Source of the DNA: Echeneis naucrates
Lineage: Eukaryota; Chordata; Actinopteri; Carangiformes; Echeneidae
NCBI RefSeq assembly: GCF_900963305.1
Contig: NC_042514.1
Coordinates: forward strand, 2,769,501 to 2,833,500
Length of the DNA stretch: 64,000 nt
Direction: 5' to 3'
Part shown: in pieces, positions 35,901 through 47,938 of the stretch
Numbering within the stretch: position 1 is the stretch's first letter
How the letters are laid out: each line of letters starts with the position of its first letter
Position numbers and translations under genes: made by a program
Notes under the pieces: model-generated
The model's input: the letters and a program-made list of their open reading frames with translations, nothing else
Told to the model about the DNA's origin: nothing
The model's database searches: none

Positions 35901-38900
35901 CCTCAACGCTGAAAACACATATCTGCTCATGCAGCTACAGCTAGAAGGACGTGCTAGTTTATTGTGTTGTTTTCTTTGTCATCTGGAGATTTGTTGGGTT
36001 TTTTTTTTTTTTTATTTCTGGGTTGCTCCCCCTTTTTTTTATCTTTTTAATGATTGGCGTTTTGGGTCAGATCAAACTGTCTTGCAGGTTGGATGTCCGC
36101 CACCTTAGACCAAAGAAAAATAACAAAATATACCATCACTGTTGCTGAGTTCAAGGGAACCTTAATGCCATATTGTTAATCATAAGTAAATTTGACATTA
36201 GCTTCCCTTTGATTTACCAGGTCAGCGTGCAGAATGTTTTATTCATGGATAAAACCGTCTAAAAAAGTTTGAATGAATTTGTATTGTTGCGTTGACAAAT
36301 ACGTATCAATAAATCAACAGTCGGCTCAGCAGCAGTTATGACGCTACGTATGGCAGAAAAACGGTTGGCTTGCTGCTTGACAAACAACCTGCTGCGTCTT
36401 TTTCTTGAATATGATGCCCCGTGATCCCAAAGCTCTTGCTGTCTGCCACAAACAGTGTTGGGGAGCAGGAAGCAGCCTGAGTGTGTCAGAGTTGATTTCT
36501 GCCTGCAGTGAGGCCAACGCTCAAACCGTTCGATTGACAAAGTCTGCCTGGAGGCTCCATTTTGAGACTCCCCCAAAAGGGGAGGCCCTTTTCTCCCGGC
36601 GAGGACATGATGGAGAGTTTTACCTTTGCAGTGGGTAAAACACCATGAAATTCACACCAGAGTTCATATCGATCTGCTGCAAAAGTCATTCTTTTCTCGC
36701 CCCTCGAGTAAGAAACAGGAATGTCTGTATCCTCCATTTTCCCTCCCACGCAGATTTATATGTATTGTTGTGCATATGTTGCTGTCAAAGGCACATTAAG
36801 TGACATTTTTATCACCCCACCACAGAAAATGACCACAATAAGCAGCATTTCTTTTGTGATTCACCAGACAGGCTCAAAAATGACATCATGACCTTTTGCT
36901 CTTTTTCTTCCACGGAAGCATGCAGCGCTACAAGGGAACAGACGGCATAATTCAAAACCTTCTCACCTGTGATTTATTCAGGCTTTTGTATTTTAATTAA
37001 TCACCTCACTCTCTAGCTCCCTCATCTCTGTCTAGAAGGCTGAACCTTATTAATTGTAAGTTACAATCCGATATTATCTTTTCCAGATTCCGATGGTGCT
37101 GCACTGCATCACATTAAACAGAAACTATATTTATCTGAAACTGCCCCGCAGAGATGAAACCATCAGATGGTGATGTTGGGATTAATGCAGGATGTCGTTT
37201 TACATAGAATACCAACAGCAGCCTTCTGGGTGTTTTTACTGCATCTATCTTTCCCCCCTTTGTTTACCTCTCCTGGCTTCCTGCTTCCTGAATGACTCCT
37301 CCCACCTCCTGGTGAGGAAGAGCACGAACGTCAGTCTTCCTCAGACTTGTTCAGCTGAACTTCCACACCTCCCCCCACACACTGATAACTGACTTCACAC
37401 CCCATTCCCTTTGTTTATTGGCATCATGAACTCAAGTTCAAAATACCAATCTCAGGTTTCCCCTTAATTCTACCGACTTCGCTGAGCTCGTCATAAAACC
37501 AGGTCGCCTTGACAGAAAAAACCACAGCAGTGGCTTCTATGAAAACATCACGATGTTAGTCGGTCGATGTCAGGTTGACATTTAATTCATGCAGGAAGGA
37601 GAGTTTCTCATACACAAATGATGACATAATTCATATTGAGTTAGAGTTCAGCTAATATGTGGGAATATAATGATCAAATATGAAGCATGCTGACAACATG
37701 TGACGCTTCTGCTGGTACAGTATAAATATTGGAGAAGCTGATAGTGATGCAACACAGGATGTGCGTATCTGTTGAAAATTGAGCCAAATCTTTAGCTTTT
37801 CCCAAACAGGCCTCAGGGCCCTGCTGACTCTGGAGGACCTGTGGCTTCCTGTGCACCAACCGGTGCCCGTTTATGAATATTTATCTCCACGGCACAATTT
37901 CACTGAGTGAGAAGAAGCTAAAAGGGGGTTCTGCCTTATTACCCGAGCTCCAGGTCTTGTTTTGAATAATTTGTTGCGTGCAAAAATATAATTTCAACAC
38001 TGCGATTATGTCGGATTTCTGCTTACGTGTTGCATACTTTTACAATAATTTGTGTTCAATCAATTTAACATGCAGAAGAAAACCTGAAGCCGCAGGCGCT
38101 CAACAAAGTCCCAGGTTACGTAATGTCCCTTGAAGTGTTGTGCTGTAAAATGTACATTTACAAAGTAGTGGTTGGGTTCCTTTGAGGATTTCATGTGGCT
38201 GTGGAGCATGACAAAGCTATGATGTGCTGAATTCACACAGCATTGGTCACATTGCCGGGTGCTTCTCTCTGAATTCAGGCCAGTGCCAATGTGGGATGCT
38301 GCGGAGGCGCTGGTGCGAAAACACTTGAATGTCCGTCAATACATCAAACACATGTTGAAACCCCCCCAGAGGAGCAGAGAGAAAAGATTGAAGTGTGTCA
38401 TTGGGGGGGGGGGGGGTGAGTGACAAACCTCAGGAAGGCAGGAGGACACTGCATTGCCACGCAGGCATTTACCGTGTGGTGGGGAGCTTACTGCCGCAGA
38501 TATAACAAAGCCTGCGGTGCTTTCAGAGCGAACACACACACAGGAAGGCTTCAAAGCTCTCGTCAAACCATTTTAACCCCCCCCCCCCCCACCCGCATGT
38601 GACCCTTTGCTTTCACCTTTGTTTTGCTCCCAGACTTTTTTCTCTCCTTGCATCCTTTGCCAGGGCAGGTTTTTCCAATTTGCCCCCGTGTCCCTGAGGG
38701 CCAGAGGAGTTGCCGTGCTCTGGCTGTGAACCGTTGGTGCGACACGGCAGATGGAAGGAGCGGTGGGAGATGGGCTGAATCCTCCTGTCCTATGGCGAGC
38801 CCCCCCACCATAGGGCAGGGGCTGTGCGTAGAAAGTGACCACAGTAATTAATCCATTTTCACCACTTTTTTTTTTTCATCCTCTAAAAATTGAGCCTCCT

Positions 38901-41900
38901 GGGAAGAGTGTTCACTGAAGGACATTCAGTCTCTTTTGTTCTCACGTAACTTTTGTGGAGGAAGGAGCAAGCCAGGATTTTCTAAGAGCTGGAAACAAAT
39001 GCACTGTAGCTGTAGAGCCGTGTCAAACGGAGGTCATGGTAATTATTGTGTGGCGGATAAAAATTCAGCTCAACCTAATGTAGACATTCCTCACGCACCA
39101 ATCAAGTTTTACTGCAACGCATAAAAGATGGTGGAAGACTGGAAAGGATAATCTTCTTAGACAAAGCGTTTGAATATTGGATGGTCCGCCTGGATGCATC
39201 AGCCCTCAACTGTTGGCTTCAACCGGTTTGTTGGATTAATTGTGTTGCAGCCGAAATGTGCAAATCAGGTTTGCTGCCCAGAGTTAGCACACATTATCGT
39301 TAGATTTTTTTGTACGCACAAGCAAGTTCGACACAGAAACCCCCAGAAATTGGTCAAAATAATCACATTTCTCTCCCCCTCCAGGCACTTTCCCTTCTGA
39401 AATCTGCTCAGATCTTTGGGGTTGCACAGAAATTTCCATGTTGCATCAGAGTGAAAACTTAAGCTCAAAGGAAGGAACACTTTATACGTGTCTCTATAGA
39501 TTAGCAATATAACAGCAAGTATTAATTCATGGAGAACAAAGGCAATGTGCTGCAGAACAATGTACAAGACAGAATTTAGCTGAAGGAGGTCCAGGTACAC
39601 TGCAGAGAAAGTCAGACAGACACGCAGAGAATTTATACAATAAAAGTTGCAGCAGCATTTATAAAATACTCAAATGGGATTCAGTTCTTGGCCTGGATCA
39701 GCGTTATCCTCCTTTGCAGGGAAGCGACCTCTGGTCTACGAGAGCAAAAGTGCAGAGGGTGCCGCCATAAACAAGAGACGCTGAAGGCTTCCACTTGAAA
39801 CATTCAGCTAAGCAGACAAGCAACTTGATGGAGACTTTCTTTAGACTTATTCTATGTTTTTTTTTTTAGAAGAAATTGACCTGAATATGAACTTTTAATC
39901 AATGCTGCGCCTTATCGTGCTCTTCCTGAGCTTTGCTCTTATTTTATGTTGGTGTTTCTATTAAAGTGCCTTCAGAAAGATAAAAATATACACAACAGAA
40001 TATTAGAAAATTATCTTTTAAAAAATAGTAATGACTTGATACAGAAAAGTATTTATAATAATGATGGTTATTATTTGAGCCGGATGTACTTTATTATTAC
40101 AGTGTGAATTACTAGAAAACTCATTAAGTTCCATCTTCTGAACCTTTTTAGATTTACTCTCCCCTGTCAGTTCTCAAGCGATAACAAAAATGAAAGCTTC
40201 AAAACAAGAAAGATGAAGAAAGAGAAGAACGCGTGACGGGTCAGCAAATTTTGCATAAAATTAAAGAGGAGTAGGAAGAAAACACAAGCGCCTTTTTAAC
40301 AACAACCCACTTGTCCACCTCCCTGATGGCCGAATTCTCTTATAATGAACACTCCCTAAATGTCTGTGATTTTTAATCCCGTCCAATCCATCCTAAATGC
40401 ACTGTTATGTTCCTTGATATGGAAAGAATTGTTGGAAATATATCACTGACCGATTTCCACCACAATTCCATGTTTCCATGATTTTTCCCACCTAATTTAA
40501 TCTTTTTGTCCTTCCCAGTTTTGTTTTGTTTTTTTTTTTTATCGTGGATTTTAGGAATAGCGTAATAGGATTTATCAACAACAGTTCTAAAGTTTCTAAA
40601 TTTCCCTGCGGCGCCTGAATTGATGGCATGCTGTTTCACATTGTCCTCTTGGCAAAATTCAATTCTGTGGAAGAATTAGGTGTTAGCCATCAAAAGTCTT
40701 CTCTGTGCTCAGCATTGTTTGATTCTGTTTAACACGAGGTCCATCTCTCCAAATCCAATCTGGTATTTATCCCCCTTTATCTTTAATTCTCAGTTCTGAC
40801 CTAGAAGTCAATAATCTGGTCTGTACAGAGTTTGATGCAGCCGTTTGTCCAACCAACTGCATTGTTCTTCGCCTCCTTCGTTCATTACTAAGATGGACGG
40901 ATGCTGCCCCACCCCACACCCCCTCAGCTAAACACTGAAAAGAGCCAATTATCAGTTTCTATCTCACACAAAAGGATCTTCAACACGTGAGGATTGTTTT
41001 ATGAAATACTGTTTCAGTCAAACCAAAGATCTCTGTCTCTGTGTGTCAGTTATCCATTACTTCTATTCATCACAAACTTGTGAATACATCACAGAAACAG
41101 AATTGGCCCGCATTTGTATAAAGGATCCCAAAATAAATCTATACAGCGAAGAAGGCAGGAAGGATAAACGTGGAAATCCTGACCGACAAAAAACAAAGAA
41201 CCTGGAGGAATACCAAGGGCTGAAACAAGAGCTGCAAAAGTGAAGGCAACACAACGGTCCTGGTTGTGACCCCCAAAACCTAAGAGAGCCACTCCAGCAG
41301 ATTTCAGGAACAACATCTGAAAATCTGCTTTCAGGAGACTGTAGTGCCAGGAGCAGCTCAGATACCCCCCCCCCCCCCGAAGGGGCGACTGAGGAATTAT
41401 ATATAAAAATGCAGCTCCCATTATCCAATTTTAGCTGGGTTTGGCTCCAGTCGCTGCAAATCTCTGTGTACATTGTCCAGCAGTTCAAAATAGTTTCTGC
41501 AACTGTGACTTGAGGGGGAAAATGAACCCCTGTTAAAAATCCTAAATACCTCCTGTGGTCAAATGCAAATCAAAAGATTAAGTTTCCTCAGAAATGCAAA
41601 CAGGCTTGAAAGAAAAAAATCTCACCGAGCATGAAAAGCTCCTTAGAAAGTTCAAAAAGCAGCAACATCATTAGCTACACTAAATAACTCCATCATCAGC
41701 TCGTTGTCGAAGATTAACACAGGCACGTTGGGACATAAATTAACAATATAAATGGTAAAAAGAAAAGAACAAAGCACGAAGCCCTGGGGCTCATTTGATG
41801 ACTGATAGAAATCTGTGAGGGAAAAAGATCAGACCGAGCCTGTCATCATCTACAAACCGCAGCCTCCGTGCCAAGTCTTCTCTGTCAGAGCAGAGAGTGA

Positions 41901-42860
41901 TCAACTGTATTAAAAGATCTATAAATAGGCAGCAATAATTACCTCTGAATTCAGTGAATGTCAGTCCACCTGCCTCCCGACCGCAGTGGAAACAAATCAG
42001 CTGAGTGCGTTTGGATTGTGCCGTATCGAATAATGTTTCATAACAGCGAGTCTTAAAGTCCATTGTTCATTTTCTCTCCCGGCTCGTGAGGCCACATCTG
42101 GGAGGTTTGTGAACGCTGAGTGATACTTAGCAGCCGTTCAGATAATTCTCACAGAAAGTCAGAGCCACAAACTGTCTGCAGGGGATTTCATGGAAAATTT
42201 ATTCAGAGGCTGTTGAGATATTTTTTAGTCCAGACAGAAAAAGTGGAGCGACCCTACGACCTCCTCCGCCACCTCAGGCCCGCACGACCAGGCTGGTTCA
42301 CACCGATGAATCAAATCAGTGACTGAAAGTACCACGGCTCTTTTTCTTCCTGATGCCAAAGCACCATCTGCTGCGCTGTTTTCAGAAAGAAATTTGAGTG
42401 TGGTTTGAGAAAATTATGGAAATTTCAAATCCAGCTGACCCAGATTTTCAAAATTGAGTCAAGTCGGCTGTAAACTGTTGACACGAGGAGCCAAACAGGA
42501 ACAAACTGCCGCAGAACGCAGAGCGACACAGGTGAAACACATCAGGGCCGACCACAGACACACGAGGGAAGTGATTTCAGCCTTCATTCTCCCTGATTTA
42601 TCAGCTCAGGGTCCTTTTTCCTGATGAGTTCACGCTCTCAGTCTTTAGTTTCAAGTCCTCAATACAAGTTTTTAAATTATGGACCCATTTAGAGGAAAAT
42701 ATGTCTCACGGCTCAACAACCAGCAGGTGATCTACGGCAGGTCTACGTGTGCAGCGGTGATAGCGTGTGACCACTACATGGTTATGTATATGTTGATTAT
42801 CTATGTGGAATGAATCATTATTTAAAAGCTGAACGTGGCGTCCTGACCTTAATATCAGAT
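26951..42860. other. Long gene-free intergenic stretch
   Basis: No coding exon, RNA gene or intact transposon was identified. Open frames here are below 125 residues and without family resemblance. Simple repeats include (GAA)n at 27019-27034, (CA)n at 27160-27180, (GATT)n at 33475-33496, and G or C runs at 38402-38417 and 38576-38590 and at about 41366-41379. One partial copy of the dispersed repeat described below lies at about 34470-34510. The stretch may contain distant exons of a gene starting at the 26.7-kb promoter or regulatory elements, but I see no direct support for either. Confidence 0.55.
34470..34510 (+). repeat. Dispersed repeat, partial copy
   Basis: The core TTTTCCCATAGAATTCAATA differs by one base from the core shared with copies at 42.9, 43.9, 51.3 and 58.4 kb. 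Only the core is recognisable here. Confidence 0.5.
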
Positions 42861-42990
42861 TTTAAACTACAGACTGAGACTGAAACTCATCAGGAAAGCC
42901 TTTACTGAGCTAATACATCAGGTAGAAGGAGGGACATTTTCCCATAGACTTCAATACAGTCTGACCTTCTTCCTTAGTATAGTAAAGACA
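42861..42990 (+). repeat. Dispersed repeat, copy beside the tRNA array
   Basis: The order is TTTAAACTACAGACTGAGAC, CTCATCAGGAAA, TACTGAG, AGGGACATTTTCCCATAGAC, CAATACAGTCTGACCTTCTT. It is very similar to the copy at 43.81-43.93 kb inside the array, so it may have spread locally with tRNA duplication. More distant copies lie in vtgC introns. Confidence 0.8.
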
Positions 42991-43006
42991 CTTCTGTCAA
43001 AACGCT

Positions 43007-43079
43007 TGTTTCCGCCCGGTTTCGAACCGGGGACCTTTCGCGTGTTAGGCGAACGTGATAACCACTACACTACGGAAAC
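43007..43079 (-). tRNA. tRNA-Val (AAC)
   Basis: The minus strand reads GTTTCCGTAGTGTAGTGGTT at its 5' end, the anticodon loop CCTAACACG and the T arm CCGGTTCGAAACCGG, with discriminator A: 73 nt without intron or CCA. It matches the vertebrate tRNA-Val-AAC sequence throughout. The internal A and B boxes are intact and a T run follows at 43002-42999 for Pol III termination. Confidence 0.97.
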
Positions 43080-43214
43080 TGACAGACGAAGCCACGCCCC
43101 CTGAGAGATACATGCATTAAATTATAAACAAGTTTAACATGACAAAAATAATCTGCAGACTGAGTCCACTTTACTTAGTGAGTTTTCCATAAAAACACTT
43201 TTTGTGAAGAAAAC

Positions 43215-43287
43215 TGTTTCCGCCCGGTTTCGAACCGGGGACCTTTCGCGTGTTAGGCGAACGTGATAACCACTACACTACGGAAAC
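43215..43287 (-). tRNA. tRNA-Val (AAC)
   Basis: This 73-nt gene is identical to the copy at 43007-43079, anticodon AAC, with intact A and B boxes. The two AAC copies are separated by 135 bp that are not closely similar to the other spacers. Confidence 0.97.
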
Positions 43288-43360
43288 CTGTGAGGGACAG
43301 TGTGTATCTGCTCTGAGCTGGGCAGTGCACCGGTGGACAGCGTGAAGAGGAAAGGTGTTT

Positions 43361-43432
43361 CTCCCCGTCGGGGAATCGAACCCCGGTCTTCCGCGTGACA
43401 GGCGGAGATACTGTCCACTATACTAACGAGGA
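43361..43432 (-). tRNA. tRNA-Asp (GTC)
   Basis: The minus strand starts TCCTCGTTAGTATAGTGGAC, has the anticodon loop CTGTCAC in a TCCGC/GCGGA stem, and ends CGATTCCCCGACGGGGAG: 72 nt including the discriminator G. The D arm reads GGACAGTAT where human tRNA-Asp has GGTGAGTAT, a change that leaves the fold intact. Confidence 0.96.
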
Positions 43433-43523
43433 GTGTGAAGCGACAAACACACAATTCCCAGCAGTACAATGACACACACAAGACAAACACAAAAAAAAAA
43501 AAAAACAACAAAAGAAGCAAACT

Positions 43524-43596
43524 TGTTTCCGCCCGGTTTCGAACCGGGGACCTTTCGCGTGTGAGGCGAACGTGATAACCACTACACTACGGAAAC
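43524..43596 (-). tRNA. tRNA-Val (CAC)
   Basis: It differs from the Val-AAC genes only at the first anticodon base (loop CCTCACACG), giving anticodon CAC. All stems and both internal promoter boxes are intact. An A run at about 43490-43505 on the plus strand provides a T-rich terminator on the transcribed strand. Confidence 0.97.
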
Positions 43597-43623
43597 CTGT
43601 GAGGGACAGGCTCCGCCCCTTCT

Positions 43624-43636
43624 GGTCAAACTGACC
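43624..43636. promoter_or_regulatory. Perfect oestrogen-response-element palindrome, copy 1
   Basis: GGTCAAACTGACC is an exact GGTCAnnnTGACC palindrome in the spacer between tRNA-Val-CAC and tRNA-Asp. Oestrogen receptor binds this consensus. It lies about 6.7 kb downstream of the vtgC stop codon. A functional link to vtgC is inference only. Confidence 0.55.
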
Positions 43637-43687
43637 ACTTCATACAAACAAAGTCAAGTGAAGCAGTTCTAAAGGAAAAGTTCTGCT

Positions 43688-43759
43688 CTCCCCGTCGGGG
43701 AATCGAACCCCGGTCTTCCGCGTGACAGGCGGAGATACTGTCCACTATACTAACGAGGA
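43688..43759 (-). tRNA. tRNA-Asp (GTC)
   Basis: This 72-nt gene is identical to the copy at 43361-43432. It lies 91 bp from the Val-CAC gene, the same spacing as the other Val-CAC/Asp pair, which marks it as part of a duplicated Val-Asp unit. Confidence 0.96.
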
Positions 43760-43809
43760 GGGTGGAGGACCACCAACACCCGGTGTGTGAGTTTGTTTTG
43801 TTGACATCC

Positions 43810-43935
43810 GATTTTTAAACTCCAGACTGAGACCATAAACTCATCAGGAAAAAATATACTGAGATAATAAATCAGGAAGGAGGGACATTTTCCCATAGAC
43901 TTCAATACAGTCCGACCTTCTTCCTTAGTACAGTA
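43810..43935 (+). repeat. Dispersed repeat, copy inside the tRNA array
   Basis: It has the same block order as the copy at 42.86 kb: ACTCCAGACTGAGACC, CTCATCAGGAAA, GAGGGACATTTTCCCATAGA, then CAATACAGTCCGACCTTCTT. It lies between the two Val-CAC genes. Confidence 0.8.
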
Positions 43936-43998
43936 ATTAACAGACCGAGTCCACTTGGTAGGTTTCCTTTTCATAAAGACACTTTTTGTCAAAATGCT

Positions 43999-44071
43999 TG
44001 TTTCCGCCCGGTTTCGAACCGGGGACCTTTCGCGTGTGAGGCGAACGTGATAACCACTACACTACGGAAAC
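43999..44071 (-). tRNA. tRNA-Val (CAC)
   Basis: This 73-nt gene is identical to the Val-CAC copy at 43524-43596. An AAAA run at 43991-43994 gives a T4 terminator on the transcribed strand. Confidence 0.97.
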
Positions 44072-44098
44072 CTGTGAGGGACAGGCTCCGCCCCTTCT

Positions 44099-44111
44099 GG
44101 TCAAACTGACC
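44099..44111. promoter_or_regulatory. Perfect oestrogen-response-element palindrome, copy 2
   Basis: This is the same GGTCAAACTGACC palindrome as at 43624, in the matching spacer of the second Val-Asp unit. Flanking spacer bases differ at several places while the palindrome is unchanged. Confidence 0.55.
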
Positions 44112-44162
44112 GCTTCATACAGACGAAGTTAGGTGAAGCAGATCTAAAGGAAATGTTCTGCT

Positions 44163-44234
44163 CTCCCCGTCGGGGAATCGAACCCCAGCCTGTTTTTTTG
44201 ACAGGCAGAAACACCGTCCGCTGTCGTAACTTCG
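44163..44234 (-). pseudogene. tRNA-Asp pseudogene
   Basis: The 3' half, GGGTTCGATTCCCCGACGGG (T arm and 3' acceptor strand), is intact. The 5' acceptor strand, D arm and anticodon stem have decayed: the loop still contains CTGTC but is followed by a T-rich insert on the plus strand. It sits exactly 91 bp from the Val-CAC gene, as an Asp gene should in the duplicated unit, so this is a degraded third Asp copy. Confidence 0.88.
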
Positions 44235-47200
44235 GTTTGCTGATGCTAACGGTTCTAACGAGCAGCGCGTACTGCAGTACATGACATCGGATGCTAGCTG
44301 TTCCCCCTCTGACCTCTGACCTCTGACAGTCAGGCAGCTAATCTCTAATCACGGCGCCGCTGAGCCACCTGCCCGCCTCCGTATGTATGTTTACTAACGA
44401 CTGCTGGAGTTATTTATTTCTCCGCAGCATATGGCCGCACGCTCGCCTGACATCTGACTCTGTTTATAGACGAAAACACGACTCGTCACGCCTCATAATG
44501 CGCTTCTACGTGTGTGTTGTGCTCTTCTTGTAAATCGTGTGTGTGCAGCTTAAACCTTGATAAACTGAGGGGTTTCCATGGCGACGGCTCCTCATTGGGC
44601 CTCTTCTTCTTCTTTTTTCTTGCACATACAGAGCCCAGAAGACGGCACACGAAGAATCGCCGAATTCACGGCGAAGACTGCACCGCTGCTCTTTCACAGC
44701 ACAATTTCAGCTGCTCAGTTATCGAGGATCAGAATAGAAAGAACCGACTGAGTTACACACTTTGTTTATTCCCTGAAGCACACCAGCGACCGGCCTCTTT
44801 TTTATTTTATTTTTTTTAGATCAGGATCTTTCTGTCCCAGGAGTCTCTCTCCCTCTCTGGTTTTATCTCTCTGCCTTCCTCAGATGTGTCAGTGAGGTGT
44901 GTGGTGTTGCATCTTGTTTGTTTGTGAGGTTTCTCCACACTTCAGATGAGGTCATAACTGTTGGTGGGACCTGAAAGTTTCCGTCCTGACTGGTCGCGTT
45001 GTGTCTCTCTGTTGTGAGTCTGTCCATCCTGGGAAAAGTCGTCAGGAGGGCGTCGACAGCCCTGCGAGGAAGATGTATGATTGTTCATCTAAATAAAAAC
45101 CTGAGTGCTCCTGAAGCCTCCATCACTGGCTGTTTGGTCATTAAAAAAAAAAAACAGACACTAGATTTGAGAATATGATTTAAATTTGACATCTCTCTGC
45201 GACATGAAACTGGTTTTGTTGTGTATTCTCTAAATTTCTGGGTCAAACGGGCGGAACGGGAGAACGGCACTGATCTGTACAGGAAGGCATAAAAATTTCA
45301 CAAGAAGTAAAAATAGAAGAGAAGGAGCCACAAATAAAGGCCCCTTACGTCACTGCCAAGACCAACAGCGCCCCCACCTGGAGCTTTGGCTGCCTGGTTC
45401 CCTCCCCTGATCTGATCTGAGCTCAGCTGTGAGTGAGATTTAACATCATGGACCAAGTTAATGTCGATCCTAACTCTCCCCGTTTTAATGAAGCAGGCGG
45501 AATCGAGTCACAAACAAAATAAGCATCCAGAATAAGGAACATGAAAGATTCATGTGGATGCAGTCGATGATTCAGACGCCCACGTTTCTCATCGCTTTGG
45601 CCTCCAGATGGTATGTGAACTATTCAAATTTAAAGCTGTGCGCTTAACTTCAAATTTTTCATATATTTTGGTTTTCATCTTGTAGCACCATAAACCTCCT
45701 GAGAGAATTAGCAGATCAGGATCCTGATTCATAATTTAAAGGTGGTGTGTAAGTCAGAATCAAAGTATAGACAGCATGACGTAATTATGAAAGTCAGTTA
45801 TGAACGACTTTTCTTCTTGTGTTCTGTAAAGTGAGAACTGCTGTTCACCAGTGTCGCTGCTACATGGACATAATATGACTGATTTTCTCAGCTCACACAG
45901 CTTTATTGTGGTCATCTAGACGTACTGAATGTCTCTTTTCTAAATGATGTTTCCTGTGAGTTGAAGCTCGTGTTCCTTTTGTTTGGATGCGTTCCTCCAG
46001 ACGTGTCGGCTGCTCGGTGGTTTTGGTGCCCACCTCCACGTGTGACACGCTTCATAGATGGTTATTACGGATCTTACGGTGGGCTTATTCTGGTTCGTTG
46101 CATGGAGCCTTAGCTGCCACAGCTGCCACAGCGGTCAGCGGCCGGGTTTCTGGATTTGGACTCTACTTGGTGGATGACTGAGACTAATCCTGAAATATTA
46201 CTGAGGCAGAAGCTTTTCAGTTTGGTGCTTCTCGATAAGGCTGATGAGACGTACAGGCAATGATACACAAAGGCAGCTCAATTTAACAACTCTAAAACAC
46301 AAACTCTTGATTAAAAAATAAACTTTTTGAATAATTAAACAGCAGTAAATATGAAACAGAGCTTATATGAGCAGGATGTCAATCTTGTTTTGCATTTTAT
46401 TGAACCTTAAAAAGGAGTTCCCAGTTTTAAAGTCATGACATTGTTCTCAGTGCAAACCCCCAGCTGTGTCGCCAACCACAAGGTGTTACTGCAATTAACC
46501 GCTGAGCTCCTCGGGACGCGTATGTTTTCATCATGAAAACAGTATTTCAGCCTTTGACAAGCTCGTTCCTCCATCACTGCCTCTGCTCCAGTCGGTTCAA
46601 ACTGCTGCTGAAAACAATCCACACAACACACCTCGCATTGAAGTAGATGCCCATAATCATCTCCCACAGGCAGGACAGAAAGTGTGATAATGACGGATCC
46701 TCATCCTGTTCAGGGTCACAGAGCCCGCAGCACTGGAGACAAACTCTTCGATTTTTGTGTTTGAACATCTGGTACACGAAAGAGCTGCATCCTCATCAAC
46801 AATCCGGCACATAACCCAATTAGTAATACACATAAAGGACTAAAACATGTTCAGCGTAGCCGTTTCTCCACGCAAAGCTGATTAATGTTATCTGAGGACG
46901 AGTGTTACGATGAAACAACCTGCCAATAGTCGGCAGGTGAACATCATTTATCGGCCTACAGGTCCGATTCTGATCAGATTCTGATGCAGCTCTTACAGCT
47001 CGTGGGCTGAAAACCTCACTTGAGCCAGACGACGTCAGTCGGCAGCTTTGTTTCTACAAAAGCCAAAGTAGACAAATGTGTGCTGCTCCTCCGATCTACG
47101 GCAAAAACCTGGTTTAATATTAAAACTGAGGATCTTAAAAGCATCAACATATTCTTAACAGCAACGAATGATTCAACATGAACATTTTTAAAAGAAAGTT

Positions 47201-47270
47201 TCCCTGAAGAACTATTTGAGCTCAGAGCAATAAGTTGTTGTTGTTGTTGTTGTGTTTTTTTAAATAAGAT
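44235..47270. other. Intergenic sequence between the tRNA array and a candidate exon
   Basis: No gene is recognised. A polyadenylation-type AATAAA at about 45091 on the plus strand follows a moderately GC-rich stretch (44260-45080), which could be the 3' part of a non-coding transcript. (GTT)n occurs at 47236-47252. The short plus frame at 45987-46181 is not recognisable. Confidence 0.5.
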
Positions 47271-47276
47271 CGGGAA

Positions 47277-47495
47277 ATGGAGCAACAGGCTGCTTTGGGG
47301 AGAGTGACGGTGAAACTATTGGATGAGGACGACACGAGCTCGGCGGCGGTCTCACAGCAGGTGCCATGTCAGCTTCTGAGGCCTCCGGGGGTGTTGGGAA
47401 GTGTCCACTCCATCGTGCCAGTGATATCGGCCACCTCGCCCACTCTCATCTCCCCCTCCTCGTCTGTCTCAGATGGGGAGGGGGAGGCAGAGTGA
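47277..47495 (+). CDS. Candidate terminal coding exon, unknown protein, 72 residues from the ATG
   Basis: The frame reads RVTVKLLDEDDTSSAAVSQQ, then a Pro/Leu/Ser-rich stretch, and ends in SVSDGEGEAE with a TGA stop. It is preceded by a T-rich tract and AAATAAG, which could be a splice acceptor joining at 47268 with the frame entering as REMEQQ. A polyadenylation signal AATAAA lies at 47707-47712. The composition (acidic patches, Ser/Pro-rich, high GC in an AT-rich setting) resembles the C-terminal tail of a nuclear protein, but I do not recognise it and found no upstream exons. It may be a chance frame. Confidence 0.3.
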   Translation: MEQQAALGRVTVKLLDEDDTSSAAVSQQVPCQLLRPPGVLGSVHSIVPVISATSPTLISPSSSVSDGEGEAE

Positions 47496-47712
47496 GCGGG
47501 AACCGTCCAGTTTGTGGTTTCAGTTTATTCCTAATATTTGTGTAAACAGACCTTTCGGGGATTAAGTGTAAGTTTCCGTGTGCCATAAAAGGAGAATTTT
47601 GCTCCATTTTATTGCACCCTGTGATTTGTACAGTGTGTTGCTGCCTGAACAAGCATGCAAAAGGCATTAGCAGCCAGTGAGGGTTTCATTTATTTATTTG
47701 CATTAAAATAAA

Positions 47713-47896
47713 ACATGTCCTTTTTTTGTCAGCCACAGAGTTGCAGGAGCAGTTTGACCGGGATAAAGCACGTTTATTTATCCTCAAAATGTCAACATCC
47801 CCTGTGAACTGAACAAATATGGGGCGGGGGGCTTTTAGCACTGAGCCAGAAATATTTTAATGTCTGGTAAATACTGTCCTCTAGTGCTCACACCCT

Positions 47897-47938
<42 letters not shown>

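Noticed and set aside
41063-41488. 141-residue minus frame
   Set aside because: No family resemblance; it is interrupted by a C-run-coded Gly stretch and looks like chance.
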